Of a DNA stretch of 64,000 bases, positions 35,784 to 43,710 are shown piece after piece. Position numbers and translations under genes: made by a program. A model generated the notes under the pieces. It was given only the letters and a program-made list of their open reading frames with translations, was not told the DNA's origin and searched no databases. Source of the stretch: Archangium violaceum (GTDB lineage: Bacteria > Myxococcota > Myxococcia > Myxococcales > Myxococcaceae); assembly GCF_016887565.1 (NCBI RefSeq), contig NZ_CP069396.1, positions 12,134,001 to 12,198,000 of the forward strand. Direction: 5' to 3'. The number at the start of each line of letters is the position of its first letter. Position 1 is the first letter of the stretch.

Positions 35784-36527
35784 TCACTTCCCGCGCCGCT
35801 GCGCGAAGAGCCAGGTGCTCACGGCCTCGTCGAGGTACACCGTGTCGAAGATGTCGTGCCCCAGGCCGGACAGCTCGGTGTAGCGCACGGTGGAGCTGCC
35901 CGCGCTCTTCAACAGCTCCACCAGCGTGCGGCTCTCGGAGACGGAGGACACGGTGTCCGCCTCTCCGTGCCACATCCACAAAGGCAGCCCCTTGAGCCGC
36001 GCCACCACCGAGCGATCCGTGTACCGCCCGGACACGGCCACCACCGCCGCGAAGCGCTCCGGATACCTCGCCGCCAGTTGCACCGCGCCCCGAGCCCCCA
36101 TCGACTGGCCGGTGAGGTACACCCGCTTCCGGTCACCGCTGTACTCAACGAGGGTGTTCTCCAGCGCCTGGAGGGCGAAGTCGGCCACCTCTCCGCTCCA
36201 GTCACGATCCGGTGGGCACTGGGGCAGCACCAGCACGGCCGGGTAGCGCTCCGGGTGCACCCGCGCCGCCTCCGCCAGGCTCTGCGTCCTCGGCCTCAAC
36301 CCGTCCGTCCCGCGCGAGCCCGTCCCGTGCAACGCGAGGATGACCGGCCACGACTGCCCCGGGCGATACCCCGGTGGCAGATACACCGAATAAGGGAGCG
36401 TCTCGCCGCGCACGGTGAGCATCTTCGCCACGAACGTGCCGGGCGTCCCACCCGCGGCCTGCGGTACAGCCGCCTCCGGCACCCCCGCCAACAGCCACGC
36501 CACCAGAGCCATCGTCACCGTGCCCAT
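35784..36527 (-). CDS. Secreted alpha/beta-hydrolase esterase
   Basis: A 247-residue exported enzyme with a short signal peptide (residues 1-19). Catalytic elements: oxyanion-region HGTGSRG, nucleophile elbow GQSMGARGA, aspartate in HGEADTVSS and histidine in GLGHDIFD. The type resembles the prolyl-oligopeptidase/PHB-depolymerase-like esterases (PET-type or feruloyl-type carboxylesterases). It probably cleaves ester bonds in the periplasm or medium; substrate unknown. The gene is monocistronic and is preceded by a long, structured intergenic region. It is oriented like the Septu pair but separated by 64 bases. Confidence 0.88.
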   Translation of the reverse strand: MGTVTMALVAWLLAGVPEAAVPQAAGGTPGTFVAKMLTVRGETLPYSVYLPPGYRPGQSWPVILALHGTGSRGTDGLRPRTQSLAEAARVHPERYPAVLVLPQCPPDRDWSGEVADFALQALENTLVEYSGDRKRVYLTGQSMGARGAVQLAARYPERFAAVVAVSGRYTDRSVVARLKGLPLWMWHGEADTVSSVSESRTLVELLKSAGSSTVRYTELSGLGHDIFDTVYLDEAVSTWLFAQRRGK

Positions 36528-36812
36528 GGGCCACCTCGCATCCCGCTCAGGTCCTGTCGTGGGACAGGGAAAGCCCCTAGGCTAGCCATGCCTCACTGGA
36601 GGCGGGACGTGCTCGGCGAGTGGTGGGTCTCCAAGGGTTGCGTTTCCATCACCCGGCGAGAAACTCCGCCCACTCAGGTGGGAAACCAAGGCTGCGCACG
36701 TCCCCGGGGTTGGACCTTGGAGGGGTTTCACTTCCCGAGGACGCGCGCAGTCTTCAGCCAGCCCGTGCCGTGGCTTGCCTTGGAGGGGTTCCCCAGCGAG
36801 CACGGGCTGTAT

Positions 36813-36836
36813 GGGTGGAACACGCGGTGTCCACCC
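36813..36836. repeat. Bulged inverted repeat GGGTGG-(A)-ACAC / GTGT-CCACCC
   Basis: Ten base pairs with one bulged A and a GCG loop. No T tract follows on either strand, so it is more likely a binding site or RNA structure than a terminator. Confidence 0.5.
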
Positions 36837-36962
36837 GAAATTCGCGCGCGGCGAATACGGAAAAATCGGACGGAACGCCAGACCCTGGCTCTCAAAGCCA
36901 TCAGTCCCACTTGGGGGTGGCCATGAGTTCGCCTGATTCCAGCTGGGCGGCGCGTTCAGCCT

Positions 36963-36979
36963 ACACCCTGGAAGGGTGT
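36963..36979 (-). terminator. Small hairpin 3' of the GlsB-like gene
   Basis: ACACCC-TGGAA-GGGTGT, a 6-bp stem about 60 bases beyond the GlsB-like stop codon; weak terminator candidate. Confidence 0.3.
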
Positions 36980-37039
36980 GTGCCTATCAAATTGTGGTGG
37001 GGCCTCCACCAGGGATTGAGAGGACGCGCGTCCGCGCCG

Positions 37040-37297
37040 CTACCGCCGGTCCGACATCATCCGACCCAGCATCAGCAGCACGATGGCGCCGATGACGGAG
37101 CCGATGAAGGTGGTGGGCCTCAGCACGCGCCAGTTGCCGCCCCAGACGATCGAGGCGAGGAAGCCCCCCATGAACGACCCGGCGATGCCCAACAGCGTGG
37201 TCGAGATGAAGCCCATCGCCTGCCGGCCAGGCATGACGGCGCGGGCGATCAGCCCCGCCAGGAAACCGCAGACAATCGTCGTACACAGGCTGATCAC
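37040..37297 (-). CDS. GlsB/YeaQ/YmgE family membrane protein
   Basis: An 85-residue inner-membrane protein. GTG at 37297 is chosen because GGAGG sits 7-11 bases upstream; a GTG four codons earlier is possible. Three hydrophobic segments are visible (about 3-20, 29-49, 62-80), with the family landmarks GLIARAVMPGRQ, LLGIAGSFMGGFLAS and FIGSVIGAIVLLML. Such proteins are general-stress-associated (transglycosylase-associated, Asp23-cluster neighbours in Gram-positives) and of unknown molecular function. Monocistronic. Confidence 0.9.
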   Translation of the reverse strand: MISLCTTIVCGFLAGLIARAVMPGRQAMGFISTTLLGIAGSFMGGFLASIVWGGNWRVLRPTTFIGSVIGAIVLLMLGRMMSDRR

Positions 37298-37411
37298 TTC
37301 ATCCTCCACTCATGCTGGGTGTGGCGCCAGTCTGCATGAACTACGCGCCCTGGCGAACTCCATTGCGCTGAATGGCCAGGAGTGCCGAGAACGAGCCCGG
37401 AACCCCGGCGC

Positions 37412-37450
37412 TGTGAAGCCGTTCACACCTTTGGCGTGAAATCGTTCGTA
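37412..37450 (+). promoter_or_regulatory. Tandem Crp-type palindromes, 23 bp centre to centre
   Basis: TGTGA-AGCCGT-TCACA (37412-37427) is a perfect TGTGA-N6-TCACA site. Exactly 23 bp on lies a weaker one, CGTGA-AATCGT-TCGTA (37435-37450). They stand 58-96 bases upstream of the tail-collar gene start. The same pair with the same spacing is at 62899-62937. Confidence 0.6.
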
Positions 37451-37475
37451 CTCCGCACCAGGGGGGACATGGTCG

Positions 37476-37499
37476 TCTCGGGGACCGAAAGTCCCGAGA
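37476..37499 (+). promoter_or_regulatory. Hairpin just upstream of the tail-collar start
   Basis: TCTCGGG(G)AC pairs with GTCCCGAGA over the loop CGAAA, with one bulged G. The 3' arm contains the GAGA that would serve as ribosome site for the ATG at 37508, so it could mask translation. If the start is ATG 37469 it lies inside coding sequence. Confidence 0.4.
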
Positions 37500-37507
37500 A
37501 CGTCGCC

Positions 37508-37864
37508 ATGTCAGAGCCCTTCATTGGCGAGGTCCGCATGTTCGCCGGCAGCTTCGCGCCCCGCGGTTGGGCGCTGTGTGATGGCCGGCTCTTGTCGATC
37601 TCGCAGCACTCCGCCCTCTTCTCCGTCCTGGGAACCGCCTACGGAGGTGATGGAATGACCACCTTCGCGCTGCCGGACCTCCGAGGCCGCGTGCCGCTCC
37701 ACCCCGGCTCGGGACCCGGCCTGACGCTGCAGGGCTCCGCCCTCACCGACTGGGACCAGCGGGCCCGCGACACCGCGAAGGACCGCCGGACGAACGAGCT
37801 GCAGCCTTATACGCCGGTGAACTTCATCATCGCGCTCGAAGGGTCCTTCCCCGCTCGCGGCTAG
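37508..37864 (+). CDS. Tail-collar (MdpB-like) protein with a central deletion
   Basis: A 118-residue protein of the phage tail-collar / microcystin-dependent-protein family. The N-terminus MSEPFIGEVRMFAGSFAPRGWALCDG, the repeat TYGGDG-like segment (AYGGDGMTTFALPDLRGRVPLHPGSGPGL) and the C-terminus QPYTPVNFIIALEGSFPARG are all typical. Family members are about 170 residues; here the middle, which normally carries GGxExVTLTxxQMPxHxH, is gone and a short unrelated stretch (SALTDWDQRARDTAKDRR) joins the halves. ATG 37508 fits the family N-terminus, though ATG 37469 has a stronger ribosome site (GGGGGG). Usually found near phage-like or secreted fibre loci; here it is isolated. Possibly a decaying or remodelled member. 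Confidence 0.8.
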   Translation: MSEPFIGEVRMFAGSFAPRGWALCDGRLLSISQHSALFSVLGTAYGGDGMTTFALPDLRGRVPLHPGSGPGLTLQGSALTDWDQRARDTAKDRRTNELQPYTPVNFIIALEGSFPARG

Positions 37865-37891
37865 CGTCTCCGTGCTAGAGAGCCGGCTCGC

Positions 37892-38383
37892 ATGGGCACC
37901 CGATCCAACCGCACGCTCTCCTCCGTCCTCCTGGCGCGCACCGCGTCCCTGTCGATGGCCCTGGCCCTCGTCGCCTGCTCGGACAAACCGGCGGACAAGA
38001 CGCCTCCACCCCCGAGCGCGGCCTCCGTCTTCAAGGACGAGCCCTCTCGGCCCGAGTCGCCCTCCGTCCCCGCGCCTCCGTCCACGGGCACCGCCGCCGC
38101 GCCCCAGGGCAACCCGCCCCCGGCCAACACCGCCCGGACTCCCGAGCAGCTCTTCGCCAACCTGGGTTGCAAGGCCTGCCATGGTCCGGGCAGCGCCTTC
38201 TCCTCCGCCCTCCCCAATGCGCGCACCAAGGAACCCGAGGTGATCGCCATGTGGATCCTCGACCCCCAGAAGGTCCGCCCGGGGACGGTGATGCCCAGCT
38301 TCACCGGCCGCATCAGCACCGAGGAGGCGCTCTCGCTGGCCAGGTGGATCAAGGCCGGCAACCCGGTGCCCGCCGCGCAGTAG
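37892..38383 (+). CDS. Monohaem cytochrome c lipoprotein
   Basis: A 163-residue exported protein. The signal ends in LVAC, giving a lipoprotein anchor at about Cys29. A Pro/Ser/Ala linker (about 35-85) leads to a single class I cytochrome c domain with haem site CKACH (GCKACHG) and the axial Met in VMPSF. It should transfer electrons at the membrane surface. The frame runs 28 bases downstream of the tail-collar gene, so the two may share a transcript, and with it the Crp-type control seen upstream. Confidence 0.9.
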   Translation: MGTRSNRTLSSVLLARTASLSMALALVACSDKPADKTPPPPSAASVFKDEPSRPESPSVPAPPSTGTAAAPQGNPPPANTARTPEQLFANLGCKACHGPGSAFSSALPNARTKEPEVIAMWILDPQKVRPGTVMPSFTGRISTEEALSLARWIKAGNPVPAAQ

Positions 38384-38401
38384 TACGGCCCGCGGCCGGG
38401 C

Positions 38402-39733
38402 CTACCCGGCCGCCACCTCGCGCAGGCTCGCCTCCACTCCGGCGAGCAGCTCGTCCAGCGCGGCGTCCGGGATGTTGAGCGCGGGCGCCACGTAGACCGT
38501 GTCCCCCAGCGGGCGCAGGTACAGCCCGCGCCGCCGCGCCGCCTCGTACACGCGCCAGCCTCCTCGCGCCAGGTAGCCGCCCCCTCCCAGGTCCACCGCC
38601 CCCACCATGCCGAGGGCCCGGGGGTTCTTCACCCCGGGAATCGTCCCCGCCATGCGCTCGAAGGCCGCCTTCACCTTCGGCGCCTTGCGCGTCACCTGCC
38701 CCAGCACGTCCTCGTCCCGGTACACCGCCAGCACCTCGCGCGCCACCGCCGCCCCCAGCGGGTTCCCGCAGTACGAGTGCCCGTAGTACAGCGCCCGCTC
38801 GCTCCCTCCGCCGAAGCCCGCGAACACCCGCTCGGAGGCCAGCGTCACCGCGAAGGGCATCAGCCCTCCGGAGAGGGCCTTCGCCAGGCACAACAGGTCT
38901 GGCACCACCCCGGCCAGGTCACACGCGAAGCGCGCCCCCGTGCGCCCCAGGCCCGTGAAGACCTCGTCGGCGATGAGGAAGGTGTCCACCGCCCGCGTGG
39001 CCTCGCGCACCGCGCGCACGAACTCGGGCGAATACACGAGCATGCCCGCCGCGCCTTGAATCACCGGCTCGAGGATGACGGCGGCGATCTCCTCCGGGTG
39101 CTCGCGCAGCGTCGCCTCCACCTGGGCGAAGGCGCGCTCCCAGCCCGCCGGCTCCGCCGGGGACGGCACGTGCACCACGTCGAAGAGCAGCGGCCCGAAG
39201 ACGTCGCGGAACACCTGCACCCCGCCCACGCTGGTGGCGCCGATCGTCTCGCCGTGGAAGGCCCCCGAGAGCGTGATGAAGCGCGTGCGCCGGGGACGGC
39301 CATTCTGCGCCCAGTACTGCGCCGCCATCTTGATGGCCACCTCCACCGCCGTGCTCCCGTTGTCCGAGAAGAAGACCCGCGAGAGCCGCTGTTGCGCCGC
39401 GAGGTCCGCGCGCCCTGCGCCCGGGGCCAGCGCGACCAGCTCTCGCGCCAGCAGCGCCGCCGGCTCGTGCGTCACACCCGCGAGCGAGGTGTGCGGGAAG
39501 GTGCCGGCCTGCTCGGTGAGGGCCTTCACCAATCGCGGGTGCCGGTGCCCCAGCGTGGACACCCACCACGAGCCGTTGGCGTCCAGGTAGCGCGTGCCGT
39601 CCGCGTCGTGGAGATAGGGCCCCTCCGCTCGCACCACCACCAACGGGTCCGTCTTCGCGATGTACTCGTCCATCGCGGTGTACGGGTGCCACACGTGCCG
39701 CTTGTCCCACGCGACGATGTCCTGGCGATCCAT
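38402..39733 (-). CDS. bioA: Adenosylmethionine-8-amino-7-oxononanoate aminotransferase
   Basis: A 443-residue PLP enzyme; ATG at 39733 has GGAGGAG upstream. Class III aminotransferase landmarks: WHPYTAMDEY at the N-terminus (BioA-specific), SDNGSTAVEVAIKMA, GAFHGETIGA, the EPVIQGAAGM aspartate region (DEVFTGLGRTG) and the PLP lysine in LAKALSGGLMP. It transfers an amino group from S-adenosylmethionine to KAPA to make DAPA in biotin synthesis, in the cytoplasm. No other bio genes are in the window, so the pathway is dispersed. Confidence 0.95.
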   Translation of the reverse strand: MDRQDIVAWDKRHVWHPYTAMDEYIAKTDPLVVVRAEGPYLHDADGTRYLDANGSWWVSTLGHRHPRLVKALTEQAGTFPHTSLAGVTHEPAALLARELVALAPGAGRADLAAQQRLSRVFFSDNGSTAVEVAIKMAAQYWAQNGRPRRTRFITLSGAFHGETIGATSVGGVQVFRDVFGPLLFDVVHVPSPAEPAGWERAFAQVEATLREHPEEIAAVILEPVIQGAAGMLVYSPEFVRAVREATRAVDTFLIADEVFTGLGRTGARFACDLAGVVPDLLCLAKALSGGLMPFAVTLASERVFAGFGGGSERALYYGHSYCGNPLGAAVAREVLAVYRDEDVLGQVTRKAPKVKAAFERMAGTIPGVKNPRALGMVGAVDLGGGGYLARGGWRVYEAARRRGLYLRPLGDTVYVAPALNIPDAALDELLAGVEASLREVAAG

Positions 39734-39951
39734 TCCGGTTGCTCCTCCCGATGCGCGGCCCTCCCTACCACGTCGCACCGAGACTCCGCTCGGGCTCATC
39801 TCGCGCCGCGTCACGACACCTGGAATCCGCATGACGCGGTGGGTCGGACGCCCGGTGTGCAGCCGTCGGCTTCCTTCGTGCGGGGCCGTGACAATCTCAT
39901 GATGGAGCCGCGTGTAGACCCCAGCTGTCCATTCCCCTCCCCCGAGGACAC

Positions 39952-40752
39952 ATGGTCTACGCCTTCTTCATCTCGCACTGGCTGCTCTGCGTCTTCTTCC
40001 AGAGCTTCTTCCAGCACCGCTACGCCGCGCACCGCATGTACACCATGGGCCCGCGCACCGAGCGCGTCATGCACCTGCTCACCTACCTCGTGCAGGGCTC
40101 CTCGTACCTGTCGCCCCGCGCGTACGCCATCCTCCACCGCCAACACCACGCGTACTCGGACACCGAGAAGGATCCGCACTCTCCGCACTACTACCGTGAC
40201 GTGCTGCGGATGATGCTCTTCACCAAGACGCGCTACGAGGCCTACGTCCACGAGCGCGAGCAGCCCGAGCCCCGCTTCCTCGGTGGCTACCCCGAGTGGA
40301 ACCTCGTCGACCGTACCCTCGCCCGGTCCTGGCCGATGACCTTCGTGTGGATCGGCCTCTACACCGCCTTCTACGTGGCCTTCGCCACCGCGTGGTGGCA
40401 GTTCCTGCTGCTGCCCATCCACTTCCTCATGGGCCCCGTCCACGGCGCCATCGTCAACTGGTGCGGACACAAGTACGGCTACCGCAACTTCCCCAGCAGC
40501 GACCGCTCGCGCAACACGCTCCCGCTCGAGTTCCTCACCATGGGCGAGCTGTTCCAGAACAACCACCACCGCTTCTGCATGAGCCCCAACTTCGCCGCCC
40601 GCCGCTGGGAGGTGGACCCCACGTGGCAGGTGATGCGCGTGCTCGCCTGGCTCGGCGTCATCCAGATCGCCACCCCGCAGCGCGCCGTGTACCCGGACCC
40701 CCGGCCCCAGCACGCCGGAGAGCCCACCCACGTCGAGGGCCAGACGGCCTGA
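39952..40752 (+). CDS. Membrane fatty-acid desaturase (acyl-CoA type)
   Basis: A 266-residue membrane di-iron enzyme with a GAGG site before the ATG. The three histidine boxes are present: HRYAAHR (H-x4-H), HRQHHAYSD (HxxHH) and NNHHRF (N-x-HH). Four hydrophobic segments lie between them. It introduces a cis double bond into long-chain fatty acyl groups, adjusting membrane fluidity. Slightly shorter than typical Delta-9 enzymes because the N-terminal helix pair is reduced. Reads divergently from bioA; 32 bases upstream of a PrsW-like gene on the same strand, likely an operon. Confidence 0.92.
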   Translation: MVYAFFISHWLLCVFFQSFFQHRYAAHRMYTMGPRTERVMHLLTYLVQGSSYLSPRAYAILHRQHHAYSDTEKDPHSPHYYRDVLRMMLFTKTRYEAYVHEREQPEPRFLGGYPEWNLVDRTLARSWPMTFVWIGLYTAFYVAFATAWWQFLLLPIHFLMGPVHGAIVNWCGHKYGYRNFPSSDRSRNTLPLEFLTMGELFQNNHHRFCMSPNFAARRWEVDPTWQVMRVLAWLGVIQIATPQRAVYPDPRPQHAGEPTHVEGQTA

Positions 40753-40784
40753 CCCGGGCAGCGGGGTGCTAGGGTAGGAGCCCC

Positions 40785-41822
40785 ATGAGGCTCATGCTCC
40801 TCGGGGGCTCGACGATCACCCCGGCCCTCGTCCTGCTCTGGTACATCTACTCGCGCGACCAGTTCCCCGAGCCGCGTGCACTGCGGCTCAAGACGTTCCT
40901 GCTCGGCCTGTTCTGCTGCTTCCCCGCGCTCGTCGTGCGAGCGACCGTCGAGCAGTCGTTCCCGGAGCTGACGACCCCGGGAGCGTTGAGCACGGCCTGG
41001 TGGAGGGCCCTCTTCTCGCTGGCCATTCCCCAGGAGCTCCTCAAGTTCCTCCTGCTGTACCTCTATGCGCGGCGCAACCCCGCCTTCAACGAGCCCCTGG
41101 ACGGTGTCATCTACGGCGCCACCATCTCGCTCGGCTTCGCCACGCTGGAGAACATGACCTACGTGGGCGAGTTCAACATGGACATCGCGGTGGTGCGCGC
41201 CCTGCTCGCCGTACCGGTGCAGGCCGCCACTGGAGTGGTGATGGGCGCCTACGTGGGCCGCGAGCACTTCACCGAGGATCCGTTCCAGAGCCTCTCCTTC
41301 CTGGCCAGGGGACTGGGCGGTGCCATCCTCCTGAACGCCCTCTTCAATGCCTCGTTGCTCACGCACCAGGTCTCGTTCGCCTCGCTGGCGATCGCCGTGA
41401 ACGCCCTCGGCCTGTGTTGGGCCTGGAGGCTCTTCAAGGCACTCCGGGAGGAGCAGGACCGGCTCTTCCATGTGCTGAAGCTCCGGGAGGAGAGGCAGGC
41501 CGCGGATGACAGGGACGGCCCGCCCTCCGCACCGGAGCCGGAGATCGCCTGGGCCGCGGTCCCACGCGAGCCACCTCGCGAGCTCTCCTGGTGGGCCCTG
41601 ACCAAGCTCGTCCTGGGAGGAGTGGGGCTCAGCATCTGCGGGCTGTTGTGGCTCGGTACGCTCCAGCTCTTCTGCGAGGAATTCCAGCGAAACGGCCTCG
41701 GCGGCGCGCTCCTATCGGCGCTCTTTGGCGTGCTCTTCGTCGACCTGGTTCCCACCTGGCTGTTCTGGTCGCTGTTCCGCTCGGGGCTGCGCGGCCCCTT
41801 CGTGCCCTCGACCGTGTCGTGA
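40785..41822 (+). CDS. PrsW-family intramembrane metalloprotease
   Basis: A 345-residue inner-membrane protein with a TAGGAG site before its ATG. It has seven or more membrane helices and the PrsW landmarks: PQELLKFL (the family EExxK, here with Gln in the first position), NEPLDGVIYGATISLGFATLENMTYV, and a later segment with LNALFNASLLTHQ. PrsW of Bacillus subtilis cleaves the anti-sigma factor RsiW, starting sigma release. The last 130 residues form a charged cytosolic stretch followed by two more helices, unlike short PrsW. No sigma partner is adjacent. Probably co-transcribed with the desaturase. Confidence 0.85.
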   Translation: MRLMLLGGSTITPALVLLWYIYSRDQFPEPRALRLKTFLLGLFCCFPALVVRATVEQSFPELTTPGALSTAWWRALFSLAIPQELLKFLLLYLYARRNPAFNEPLDGVIYGATISLGFATLENMTYVGEFNMDIAVVRALLAVPVQAATGVVMGAYVGREHFTEDPFQSLSFLARGLGGAILLNALFNASLLTHQVSFASLAIAVNALGLCWAWRLFKALREEQDRLFHVLKLREERQAADDRDGPPSAPEPEIAWAAVPREPPRELSWWALTKLVLGGVGLSICGLLWLGTLQLFCEEFQRNGLGGALLSALFGVLFVDLVPTWLFWSLFRSGLRGPFVPSTVS

Positions 41823-41825
41823 ACA

Positions 41826-41856
41826 GGAAGCCCCGGGGAAATTCCCCAGGGCTTCC
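41826..41856 (+). terminator. Terminator hairpin after the PrsW gene
   Basis: GGAAGCCC...GGGCTTCC with inner GGGGA/TCCCC, 13 pairs interrupted by one C/A mismatch and a three-base loop; starts 4 bases past the stop codon. No T tract. Confidence 0.7.
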
Positions 41857-41944
41857 AGGTGCTTACGGCCCCCGCCCCTGCCCGCCCGGCAAGGGAGGAG
41901 GGACGGACGGCGAGCGTGCGGAACCCGCGTTAAGAAGCTTCTCC

Positions 41945-43135
41945 GTGGCCGCCGACTCTCCCCTCCGCCTCCGCATGCTCGAGTCCATCACCGACGTCCC
42001 CGCTTCCGCCTGGGACGCCCTCGTGGGACCCGATGCGCCTCCCTTCATCCGCCATGCGTGGCTCTCCGCCATGGAGGAGAGCGGCAGCGCCCAGCCGGAG
42101 ACGGGCTGGGAGCCCCAGCACCTGACGCTCTGGCGCGGGAAGAACCTCGTCGCCGCCTCGCCCGCCTATCGCAAGAACCACAGCATGGGCGAGTACATCT
42201 ATGACTTCTCCTGGGCCAGCGCCGCCGAGCGGCTCGGCATCGAGTACTACCCCAAGCTCGTCGTCGGCGCCCCGCTCTCCCCCGCCACCAGCCCGCGCTT
42301 CCTCATCGCCCCTGGTGAGGATGTTTCCGCCCTCCGCCTCGCGCTGATCCAGGCCGCCCTCGAGAGCGCCCGCGAGGGGGGTTGTTCCTCCGTCCACTTC
42401 CTCTATCCCCAAGAGGACGAGGCGGAGTTGCTCGAGCAGCAGGGACTCGCCCGCCGCATCACCCTCCAGTTCCACTGGAAGAACCCGGGCTATCGCGGCT
42501 ACGACGACTACCTGGCCCGCTTCGACTCCAAGCGCCGCTCCCAGCTCAAGCGCGAGCGCGGTGCCGCCGCCACCCAGGGCATCGTCATCCGCACCGTGCG
42601 CGGCCAGGAGCTGGGCCCCGAGCACGCCCAGCGCGCCTTCCGCTTCTACGAGGCCACCTGCGAGAGCCGCGGGCCCTGGGGCCAGGTGCAGCTCACCGAG
42701 GACTTCTTCGTCCGGGCCTTCCGCTCGCTGCCGGAGACCGTGGAGCTGGTGCAGGCCGAGCACAAGGGCAAGGTCATCGCGGGCGCCTTCAACCTCGCCA
42801 CCCCCGAGCGCCTCTATGGCCGCTACTGGGGCTGCTTCGAGGAGCATCCCTTCCTGCACTTCCACGTGTGCCTGTACCACTCGGTGGACGAGTGCATCCA
42901 GGCGGGCCGCAAGGTGTTCGAGCCCGGTGCGGGCGGTGAGCACAAAATCGCTCGCGGCTTCGAGCCCACCGCGGTGCACAGCGCCCACCTGCTCTTCGAC
43001 AAGACGCTCGACAGAGCCGTGCGCGACTTCCTCCGCCGCGAGCACGCCCACCTTCAGCCCGCCATCGAGCAGGCCGAGGACCTCGCCGGCCTCAAGCCCT
43101 GGCCCCTCCCCGGTCAGGGCCGCGCCACCGGTTAG
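41945..43135 (+). CDS. DUF482 (FemAB-like GNAT) protein
   Basis: A 396-residue protein. GTG at 41945 is preferred because it restores the usual family N-terminus (about 10 residues before MLESITDVPASAWDALVG); ATG 41975 is the conservative alternative. Typical DUF482 signatures: PFIRHAWLSAMEESGSAQPETGWEPQHL, the Arg/Lys-rich FDSKRRSQLKRERG, and GAGGEHKIARGFEPT near the end. The family has a GNAT/FemAB-type fold and is annotated as peptidoglycan-related or aminoacyl-transfer-like, but its substrate is not known to me. Cytoplasmic. Four-base convergent overlap with the following lipoprotein gene. Confidence 0.87.
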   Translation: MAADSPLRLRMLESITDVPASAWDALVGPDAPPFIRHAWLSAMEESGSAQPETGWEPQHLTLWRGKNLVAASPAYRKNHSMGEYIYDFSWASAAERLGIEYYPKLVVGAPLSPATSPRFLIAPGEDVSALRLALIQAALESAREGGCSSVHFLYPQEDEAELLEQQGLARRITLQFHWKNPGYRGYDDYLARFDSKRRSQLKRERGAAATQGIVIRTVRGQELGPEHAQRAFRFYEATCESRGPWGQVQLTEDFFVRAFRSLPETVELVQAEHKGKVIAGAFNLATPERLYGRYWGCFEEHPFLHFHVCLYHSVDECIQAGRKVFEPGAGGEHKIARGFEPTAVHSAHLLFDKTLDRAVRDFLRREHAHLQPAIEQAEDLAGLKPWPLPGQGRATG

Positions 43136-43671
43136 TAGCGCACGTCCAGGCTCGGCAGCAGCAGCCGTGCCTCGCCCTGCGCGCGCAGCGACTGTCCCAG
43201 GTCCAGGTGCACCACCGCGTGGCCTCGCTCCGCCAGGTACGCCACCGGCGACTCGAAGCGCAGCGGCGCCACCCGCGTGTCGATGACTCCTCCGCTCGCG
43301 GCGTCCTCGTAGCCGCCGAAGTCGTCGAACTCCACCTCCACCTTCACCCGGTCCACCCCCTCCGGCACCACGAAGCGGCCAATGAGGTACGCCTGCTCGG
43401 GGTTCGTGAGGTCCATCGACTGGCGGGACTTGAGCCGCGTCGGCAGCGAATACCCCTCCATCGTGGTGACCGAGATTCGCCGCACCTGCACCAGCGCCGA
43501 GGCATAGCCCGGGTTGTTCACCCCCTTGAGGCGCAGCTCGAAACGCTGGCCCTGGAGCTCCTCGGGGAAGTCCGGACGCGGTCCCGGAGCCTCCTGCGTC
43601 CGGCCCGCCTCACCGCAGCTCGCGAGCACGAGCGCCACCGCTCCCATCGCCGACAGCATCAGCTTCTTCAT
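43132..43671 (-). CDS. Hypothetical lipoprotein, beta-rich
   Basis: A 179-residue predicted lipoprotein (signal peptide ending LASC, Cys19). The mature part is one beta-rich domain; short repeats such as RFELRLKGV, ALVQVRRISV and DRVKVEVEFDDF suggest an immunoglobulin-like or DUF4382-like sandwich, but I cannot name the family. It lies 39 bases downstream of a gene for another exported protein on the same strand and is probably co-transcribed. No catalytic motif. Function unknown. Confidence 0.7.
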   Translation of the reverse strand: MKKLMLSAMGAVALVLASCGEAGRTQEAPGPRPDFPEELQGQRFELRLKGVNNPGYASALVQVRRISVTTMEGYSLPTRLKSRQSMDLTNPEQAYLIGRFVVPEGVDRVKVEVEFDDFGGYEDAASGGVIDTRVAPLRFESPVAYLAERGHAVVHLDLGQSLRAQGEARLLLPSLDVRY

Positions 43672-43710
43672 GGTGTGTGTTCTCCTGGAAGGCGTGTGAA
43701 GGAAACGGCC

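Larger units (their letters stand above)
36528..37039. other. 512-base intergenic region with inverted repeats
   Basis: Lies between the esterase start and the GlsB-like gene end. No open frame here has coding character. It contains GGCGAGAAAC (36655-36664), recurring at 44754, TTCCCCAGCG (recurring near 9830), a 10-bp bulged hairpin (36813-36836) and a small hairpin (36963-36979). Between 36837 and 36962 I see nothing beyond an AT-richer stretch (GGAAAAATCGG). It probably holds the esterase promoter and could hide a small RNA. Confidence 0.5.

Noticed and set aside
37508-37864. Prophage remnant signalled by the tail-collar gene
   Set aside because: No other phage genes nearby; this family is common in bacterial chromosomes outside prophages.
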